Below, one piece after another: positions 13,531 to 18,749 of a DNA stretch of 18,749 nt. The DNA lies in the NCBI GenBank assembly GCA_033762195.1, contig JANRLV010000063.1:1-18749 (forward strand), read 5' to 3'. Position numbers and translations under genes: made by a program. The notes beneath the pieces were generated by a model. It was not told where the DNA came from, ran no database searches, and saw only the letters and a list, made by a program, of their open reading frames with translations. Origin of the DNA: SpSt-398 sp033762195 (GTDB lineage Bacteria > Bacteroidota > Bacteroidia > Chitinophagales > Chitinophagaceae). Each line of letters begins with the position of its first letter. Position 1 is the stretch's first letter.

Positions 13531-14220
13531 CTAATTTTTCACCGCCTGCCTGTAAGGCGTATTGTACCAGGTGGCATCGATCTCCCGGACGATGCTCTCT
13601 ATCTGCCAGTCCACCTTGTCCTTTAGGTCCCAGCCCTGCTTCAGGCTACTTCCAAAGAAAAAGGCAACCGTCTGGTACAAACGGGCCGTCACCCCACCCC
13701 TGAATTCTTTAACGATCTCGTAGCAGTTATTGCCGGTTTGGCGATTGATCAGTTTCATTAAGATCTTTCCCTGGTATACCGATAAATTGGAGAGTGGATC
13801 GGCAAACTGGTCTTTCAGTTCTTTTTCGCGGGACTTGATGTATTTCTTTCTTTCTTTTTTGGAACTTATTCCCTGCAATTTGGCATTGATATCGTTCATC
13901 AATACCCCGGCCGTACGCGCATAAGGATAGGTAACATACACGGCATTGCGTAAGCGGGTCCATTCGCGAATGAACTTTTCCAGTTCCTTGTCAGACATCT
14001 TGGAAACCCATACCATTTCATTTTCCGTATAACTCATCCATTCGTTATAGGGTCCCCACAGGTAAATGGCTGAAGTAAGAATGGTATCATTAGGCCCCCA
14101 TCGGGAAGGGTCAATGGGTGGTGGTGGGCCATATACCGAGTCCTGCTCAAATTGAGCAGCGCCTGGCAGGGCGATCAAAAAGACCAGACCAACCAATAGG
14201 GATCGGTATACACGTGACAT
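13531..14220 (-). CDS. Exported DUF4294 domain protein
   Basis: The protein is 229 residues from ATG 14220; an in-frame TTG at 14253 would put eleven residues before a well-formed signal peptide, so ATG is preferred. The signal peptide is MSRVYRSLLVGLVFLIALPG, then AAQ. The mature protein matches the DUF4294 pattern of Bacteroidota: an acidic/proline-rich start, LRNAVYVTYPYARTAGVLMN, a strongly basic helical stretch (KKERKKYIKSREKELKD), then LINRQTGNNCYEIVKEFRGG and AFFFGSSLKQGWDLKDKVDW. The family has no established function. It lies between ccmF (73-base gap) and bshB1 (50-base gap) on the same strand, but nothing in the sequence ties it to either pathway. Confidence 0.82.
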   Translation of the reverse strand: MSRVYRSLLVGLVFLIALPGAAQFEQDSVYGPPPPIDPSRWGPNDTILTSAIYLWGPYNEWMSYTENEMVWVSKMSDKELEKFIREWTRLRNAVYVTYPYARTAGVLMNDINAKLQGISSKKERKKYIKSREKELKDQFADPLSNLSVYQGKILMKLINRQTGNNCYEIVKEFRGGVTARLYQTVAFFFGSSLKQGWDLKDKVDWQIESIVREIDATWYNTPYRQAVKN

Positions 14221-14293
14221 TTTCACTAGCTCTAAAATACAATAAAGAGACAATGGAATAAAACGTTTCGCTGTATCAATTGGTTAAATGTTC

Positions 14294-16837
14294 TTAACCC
14301 TTTTTTGCCCTGATGCGGTTTATCCCGCTGATAATGAAGCCAATGACCATCAGGATGGTGCCCAGCCAAAGGACGTTGATAAAGGGAAACCGATAAGCCT
14401 TCAGGGTCACATATTGCATGGCCGAGTTAGACTCCTTCAGTCCTATATCTGCGTGTCCGCCTTCATTTTTTTCCAGCCGGAGAATAAGGTTTTCCATCAC
14501 CACCGTGTCCGGGTTAGACAATCGTCCGGCGCTGGCTTCCACCAGTATAGGACGGGAGATATAAGAATCCCCTTGCTGGGGTTGAACTTTTAAGGTGGCG
14601 ATATAGGCCTTGTCCCCTTTTTGAAAACCGGGAAGCGGAATGGTATCTATGGTTTGAATGCTGTCCAGCACAACAAACCCCCGCGAATAATAGGCCGTAT
14701 CCCTGAGGTTCATGTGTCTGGTCTCGAAAGCTGAGGTATCTGCATTCTTTTCCGGGTCAGGCAGGGAGGTTATGTAAGTAAAAATATCATGGTCCCAAAA
14801 ATGCTTGGAATCGGGGTTGGCCAGCAATCCTTCATTGCCATTGTGATTGATAAACGCATTGGGCCGAAGACTGAATCCACCCTTACCTGAACTGTCTTTG
14901 AATTCAAGGTTGTAATACCAGAGTGCTTTTTGGGGGTGTTTCTCTTCCGATTGATAGGTCACATCATATTTACCCATCCGGGTGGGAACCCCTCTTACCA
15001 GGGTGAGGTTCTCTCCAGGTTTTTCTTTGCTCTCCTCGCCCAGGGGCACAAAAATGCCGCTTGTATTGTAGGACAACACCTGCTTCTTGGAAGAAGAAAT
15101 GAGAATACCCACCAACATCAACCCAAAACCGAAGTGGGTGATCGATGCTCCGGCATTTTTCCATTTCCCTTTTACACCGATCCAGATATACGCCGCATTA
15201 GCCACCACCGTGTAGATACTACTCACCAAGGCAAACCAGATCGCAGCCAGAAAACCGGCCCCATGTTCATAATAGTCCACTTTTCCAAAAGCCAGTATCA
15301 AACCGGCAATCACTAATGAAACAATGGTGGGCCATAATATTTTAGGTAAAAAGTAAGACCGTGGTGTTTTCTTATATTTTAAATACTGGGTAATGGCCGT
15401 AAGTAAACCAATGATGATGGCCACAAAAATGATCACCCGGTTATAGGCAAACAGGATATCATCGCCCATGGTAAATCCGCTGCTCATGAATTTGGCGAAA
15501 AGTTTATTTACCACTGGGATACTGGTCGTAACAATGATATAACCGGCACTAATGACCAGCACCAGCGAACCGATAAACATCCAGAACTCCCGGGAAGAAC
15601 TTTCCTCTTCCTGGGTAATGGTAGGTACCTTCTTTAAACCAACATATAGAAAATAAAAGGCCGCTAAGAATGATAGCAGAGTCAGCAAGGGGACAAAATA
15701 ACTCGCCACTAAAGTCACGAGCAAGACCATTGCTGCCAACCATCTTTTATTACCGTCCAACACCAGCAATACGGGAAGCCAGAGAGCGCCTAAAAGGAAA
15801 AGGTAGAGTTGGGTATTCATTCCCAGGTCCGCAAATGAATGGACCGAAGTATCACCCAATATCCCACTTCTTGTCAGGAAGGTCGAGTAGATGATCAAAA
15901 AATAGGTGACGATAAAAAATAAATGCGTGGTCCGTAAAGAACGACCGGTATGTTTATAAATCAGCAGGGTATGGATTCCCGCCACCAGGGTCATCCAGGG
16001 AACCAGGGAGGCATTCTCTACCGGGTCCCATGCCCAATAACCACCGAAATTCAATGACTCATAGGCCCAGGCACCTCCCATCATGATCCCTAAACCAAGC
16101 ACTCCTCCGGCGATCAGTGACCAGGGCAGGGCTGGTTTAACCCAATCACCGTATTCACGGGTAAAGAGCCCGGCCAAACTATACGCAAACGGAACGATCA
16201 ATAAAGCAAAACCAAGGAAGAGCACCGGAGGGTGGATCACCATCCAGTAATTCTGTAACAACGGAGAGAGGTCATTCCCATCGGTGAGGCGCGATATATA
16301 ATTTTCGTTGGCAAAAAGGGGAAGTTCAGGCATCTGGTTTCGAAAGAGCGCAAAGGGTGAACTCCCGATTTTTAAATCGAAAAAGTAGAGGCCAAGCATC
16401 ATGGCGGCCAACGCCCATTGTGCCAGGGAAACCGTCATCATCACCGGGGCCTCCCATTTTCCAGCCGTTCGGATCAGGATCAATCCTAATACCGCATGCC
16501 AGAAGGTCCATAATAAGAAACTGCCTTCGGATGCACTCCAAATGGCACTAAAGATGTATTTGAATTCAAGACTGTTACTCGAATTCTTATACACATAAAA
16601 ATATTCGTAGCGATGGGAGTAGAAAAGAAAGAAGAGAAGGCCGAAGATGGCAAAAACAGCAAAGGCATCCAGGATAAAACCCCATCGAGCCAAACGCAAC
16701 CAGCCTTTTTTATCTTCAACAGTGGCATGGGTGGCTTTAAAATAGGCGAAGGAGGCCAGCAGGGAACAAACAAATGACAGCACGATCAGAAACTGCCCCA
16801 GGTTTCCGGGGATCAGGTGTTCACCAGTATAATCCAT
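14294..16837 (-). CDS. ccmF: Cytochrome c maturation haem lyase subunit CcmF
   Basis: This 847-residue polytopic membrane protein belongs to the CcmF/CcsA haem-handling superfamily. The tryptophan-rich WWD motif that holds haem outside the membrane is at about 265-282 (GGYWAWDPVENASLVPWMTL). Conserved His-containing segments surround it: MVIHPPVLFLGF (H202), GIHTLL (H289) and SVHSFA (H334). The N-terminal two thirds hold many membrane segments, a soluble domain lies at about 610-815, and one final helix ends NRIRAKKG. CcmF takes haem from CcmE and attaches it to the CxxCH motif of apocytochrome c. The start codon directly follows the ccmE stop (TAA then ATG). Length exceeds the roughly 650 residues of E. 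coli CcmF, mainly through the C-terminal soluble part. Other ccm genes are not in the window. Confidence 0.92.
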   Translation of the reverse strand: MDYTGEHLIPGNLGQFLIVLSFVCSLLASFAYFKATHATVEDKKGWLRLARWGFILDAFAVFAIFGLLFFLFYSHRYEYFYVYKNSSNSLEFKYIFSAIWSASEGSFLLWTFWHAVLGLILIRTAGKWEAPVMMTVSLAQWALAAMMLGLYFFDLKIGSSPFALFRNQMPELPLFANENYISRLTDGNDLSPLLQNYWMVIHPPVLFLGFALLIVPFAYSLAGLFTREYGDWVKPALPWSLIAGGVLGLGIMMGGAWAYESLNFGGYWAWDPVENASLVPWMTLVAGIHTLLIYKHTGRSLRTTHLFFIVTYFLIIYSTFLTRSGILGDTSVHSFADLGMNTQLYLFLLGALWLPVLLVLDGNKRWLAAMVLLVTLVASYFVPLLTLLSFLAAFYFLYVGLKKVPTITQEEESSSREFWMFIGSLVLVISAGYIIVTTSIPVVNKLFAKFMSSGFTMGDDILFAYNRVIIFVAIIIGLLTAITQYLKYKKTPRSYFLPKILWPTIVSLVIAGLILAFGKVDYYEHGAGFLAAIWFALVSSIYTVVANAAYIWIGVKGKWKNAGASITHFGFGLMLVGILISSSKKQVLSYNTSGIFVPLGEESKEKPGENLTLVRGVPTRMGKYDVTYQSEEKHPQKALWYYNLEFKDSSGKGGFSLRPNAFINHNGNEGLLANPDSKHFWDHDIFTYITSLPDPEKNADTSAFETRHMNLRDTAYYSRGFVVLDSIQTIDTIPLPGFQKGDKAYIATLKVQPQQGDSYISRPILVEASAGRLSNPDTVVMENLILRLEKNEGGHADIGLKESNSAMQYVTLKAYRFPFINVLWLGTILMVIGFIISGINRIRAKKG

Positions 16838-17254
16838 TTAGTTTGATTGCAGTTTTTTATTAACACTCTCCTGGACGCGGGTGGGATCATCGGTATATTT
16901 GGAAGGACATTTCATCAGGATCTCCTGACAGGCAAAATGATCATTCTCCATTTTTCCTTTTAATACCAGCCTTTCACTGTGCTCCAGGTTTTCGGGCTTG
17001 GCATTGTTGTACACCACTTTCACCGACTGACCCAGGGAATCAATGGCCATGAAACTCAGGTAATTTGGGTTATTGATGGCATCATATTCCACCGGCTGGG
17101 CTTTATCCAGCTTGGCAATGAGGTGTACATATTTACCTTGCTTTTCCCGGGCAGAAGCGACGGTTTCATAGGTGCTCAGGGTAGGCAACAGACTGATCAA
17201 CACGGCAATGGCTCCTACAATGAGTATCAGGATGATGATATGGGTCTTCTTCAT
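16838..17254 (-). CDS. ccmE: Cytochrome c maturation haem chaperone CcmE, CxxxY type
   Basis: This 138-residue protein has one N-terminal membrane anchor (THIIILILIVGAIAVLISLL) and an OB-fold-like beta domain outside the membrane (GKYVHLIAKLDKAQPVEYD, SVKVVYNNAKPENLEHSERL, VLKGKMENDHF). CcmE carries haem from CcmC to CcmF. In E. coli-type CcmE the haem is bound through the His of an HxxxY motif after the last strand. Here that position reads ILMKCPSKY, giving C116-x-x-x-Y120, a CxxxY motif with no His. CxxxY CcmE proteins are described in Desulfovibrio and archaea, so this is a recognised variant rather than a dead protein. It abuts ccmF, and a good promoter lies 17 bases upstream of the ATG at 17254. 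Confidence 0.9.
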   Translation of the reverse strand: MKKTHIIILILIVGAIAVLISLLPTLSTYETVASAREKQGKYVHLIAKLDKAQPVEYDAINNPNYLSFMAIDSLGQSVKVVYNNAKPENLEHSERLVLKGKMENDHFACQEILMKCPSKYTDDPTRVQESVNKKLQSN

Positions 17255-17271
17255 ACGTGTGTGTTAACAGG

Positions 17272-17304
17272 CAAAATTAGGTAAAAGTTCTGTAGTGCCC
17301 CAAA
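17272..17304 (-). promoter_or_regulatory. Bacteroidota promoter TTTG-N21-TAATTTTG for ccmEF
   Basis: Read on the minus strand, TTTG (17301-17304), a 21-base spacer and TAATTTTG (17272-17279) match the Bacteroidota -33/-7 consensus with acceptable spacing. The -7 element ends 17 bases before the ccmE ATG, leaving a short leader. Confidence 0.65.
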
Positions 17305-17348
17305 TTGCTCAGGGCTTCGTAACTTGCACCGTAGCACAGTAAAACACC

Positions 17349-18385
17349 ATGACAGACCTCTCTCAATTCGACCCCAACAAAGTGGGGAACCCTAAGAATA
17401 ACATATTCGGTCTCCCCTTCACGGAAGAAGATGCCCAACTAATCATTTTACCCGTTCCCTGGGAGGTGACCGTAAGTTATGGTGCAGGAACTTCCCGAGC
17501 CCCCGACCATGTTTTATCCGCCAGTTTGCAAGTTGACTTGTTTGACTGGGATGGCCCTGAGATTTGGAAAAGAGGGTTCCATATGCTCGAAACTGACCGG
17601 AAGTTGTTGATGAAAAGTGACTACCTGCGCAAAGAAGCCGAACTCTATATTGATTATATCTCCGAAGGGGAAGACGTGAACAATAACCAATTCATGTGCA
17701 AAACCCTGAAGGAAGTAAACGAAGGAAGCCTTTTTTTAAATGATTGGGTCTATAACCGTACCAAGTCGCTGATGGCCGCCGGCAAACAGGTAGGCCTGCT
17801 GGGAGGTGACCATAGTATTTGCCTGGGCTACCTTCGGGCCCTTGCGGAAACACATTCCGAATTCGCTATCCTGCAGATAGATGCCCATTGTGACCTACGT
17901 GAATCCTATATGGGTTTTAAATATTCACATGCAAGCATCATTTACAATATTCTCAAGGAAATCCCACAGGTAGAACGTGTAGTGCAGGTTGGTATCCGTG
18001 ACTATAGTGAGGCGGAATGGCACTATATTTTTAATAGCAATTACCGTGTGGTCACCTATTTTGACCGCGAACTGAAAGACAGGATCTATGACGGACAAAG
18101 CTGGCGTGAGATAGCTGAAGAGATCGTAGAAAAATTGCCCCAGAAAGTGTATATCAGTTTTGATGTGGATGGTCTTGATCCTAAACTATGCCCCAATACC
18201 GGAACCCCGGTTCCCGGAGGTATGGAAGCAGAACAGGTATTTTATCTGTTTAAAAAGATCGTACAAAGTGGCCGGACCATCATCGGTTTCGACCTGAATG
18301 AAACAGGCGTCGGCGAAAATAATTGGGATGCGAATGTGAGCGCCAGGTTGTTGTTTAAATTGTGTAATATTCTGGCGTCGGCGAA

Positions 18386-18392
<7 letters not shown>
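17349..18392 (+). CDS. Agmatinase/arginase family ureohydrolase
   Basis: This 347-residue enzyme belongs to the Mn-dependent ureohydrolase family (arginase, agmatinase, formimidoylglutamase). All metal-binding motifs are present: GGDHS (H155), DAHCD (D178, H180, D182) and SFDVDGLDP (D272, D274). An N-terminal extension of about 115 residues precedes the core, with PVPWEVTVSYGAGTSRAP at 35-52 being the usual entry segment; agmatinase-like members from Bacteroidota have similar length. Hydrolysis of agmatine to putrescine plus urea is the likeliest reaction, but arginase or guanidino-acid activity cannot be excluded from sequence. It is divergent from ccmE with a 94-base gap, and no arginine decarboxylase gene is in the window. 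The last codons and the TGA stop lie in the heptad array starting at 18386. Confidence 0.85.
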
Positions 18393-18526
<134 letters not shown>

Positions 18527-18544
18527 CATTCACTCTTCCGTCCC

Positions 18545-18749
18545 TCACTCCCCCCTAAACTCCGGCTTCCGTTTTTCCAGAAAAGCTTGCACCCCTTCTT
18601 TGAAATCATAGGTGGCTGCAGCTCGTTGCTGGAGTATATCTTCGTTTTGTAATTGTTCGATCAAGGTATGCGGGCCACTCAGGTCCAGGGCCTGTTTGGT
18701 ATAGGCAAGCCCCATGGTAGGCATTTGCGCGAGTTTCTCTGCGATGGTG
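18545..18749 (-). CDS. Enoyl-CoA hydratase/isomerase family protein, C-terminal fragment
   Basis: Only the last 67 residues and the stop (18545-18547) are in the window; the gene continues past the right edge. The visible part is the helical C-terminal trimerisation segment of the crotonase family: AEKLAQMPTMGLAYTKQALD, IEQLQNEDILQQRAAATYDF, then KEGVQAFLEKRKPEFRGE, the very common ending of enoyl-CoA hydratases. The wording is close to PaaG-type 2-(1,2-epoxy-1,2-dihydrophenyl)acetyl-CoA isomerases of phenylacetate degradation, but the active-site region is missing, so the exact reaction cannot be set. The edge reflects the window, not a broken gene, as far as can be seen. Confidence 0.85.
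   Translation of the reverse strand, partial: TIAEKLAQMPTMGLAYTKQALDLSGPHTLIEQLQNEDILQQRAAATYDFKEGVQAFLEKRKPEFRGE

Noticed and set aside
14221..14253. TTG start for the DUF4294 gene
   Set aside because: It would add eleven residues ahead of a clean signal peptide starting at ATG 14220.

Overview
The window looks like chromosomal DNA of a member of the Bacteroidota, most likely a Chitinophagaceae-type bacterium. Genes carry no Shine-Dalgarno sequences, several gaps contain the Bacteroidota -7 promoter element TAnnTTTG, and the gene content is typical of the phylum: DUF2911, DUF4294, an exported PIG-L protein, bacillithiol deacetylase BshB1, CcmE/CcmF, and a sigma factor paired with a carboxypeptidase-regulatory/TonB-like protein. 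The genus assignment is inference. No tRNA, rRNA, phage, insertion sequence or CRISPR array was seen, and no gene-free gap exceeds 300 bases.

Layout, left to right. (1) 59-2978, plus strand: an ECF-type sigma factor, a membrane protein that looks like its anti-sigma partner, and an exported DUF2911/TPR protein, closed by a strong hairpin terminator at 2999-3027. (2) 3026-10163, minus strand: a compact cluster transcribed M14 metallocarboxypeptidase, PIG-L deacetylase, two tiny membrane proteins (53 and 41 aa, easily missed) and a sodium:solute symporter. (3) 10255-12671, plus strand: a gamma-glutamyltranspeptidase lipoprotein, divergent from region 2, and a small outer-membrane beta-barrel protein. 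(4) 12743-17254, minus strand: ccmE and ccmF, a DUF4294 protein and bshB1. (5) 17349-18392, plus strand: an agmatinase/arginase-family enzyme. (6) 18545-18749, minus strand: the C-terminal end of an enoyl-CoA hydratase/isomerase running off the window.

How the genes may work together. Region 2 plus the divergent ggt reads as an envelope salvage module: exported peptidase, exported deacetylase, gamma-glutamyl hydrolase, then a Na+-coupled importer with two small membrane proteins translationally linked to it. The substrate is unknown; a peptide- or amino-sugar-containing conjugate is only a guess. ccmE/ccmF form a cytochrome c haem-delivery pair, and CcmE is of the CxxxY type, with Cys in place of the usual haem-binding His. 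BshB1 makes the deacetylated precursor of bacillithiol.

The most unusual non-coding feature is a set of short-period intergenic repeats: 7-bp GCTAAYA units, 7-bp GTGANNN units present in opposite orientation at both ends of the window, and 8-bp CACAGAGR units forming a perfect 58-bp palindrome. Several lie between convergent genes or in operon gaps, and one supplies a stop codon.
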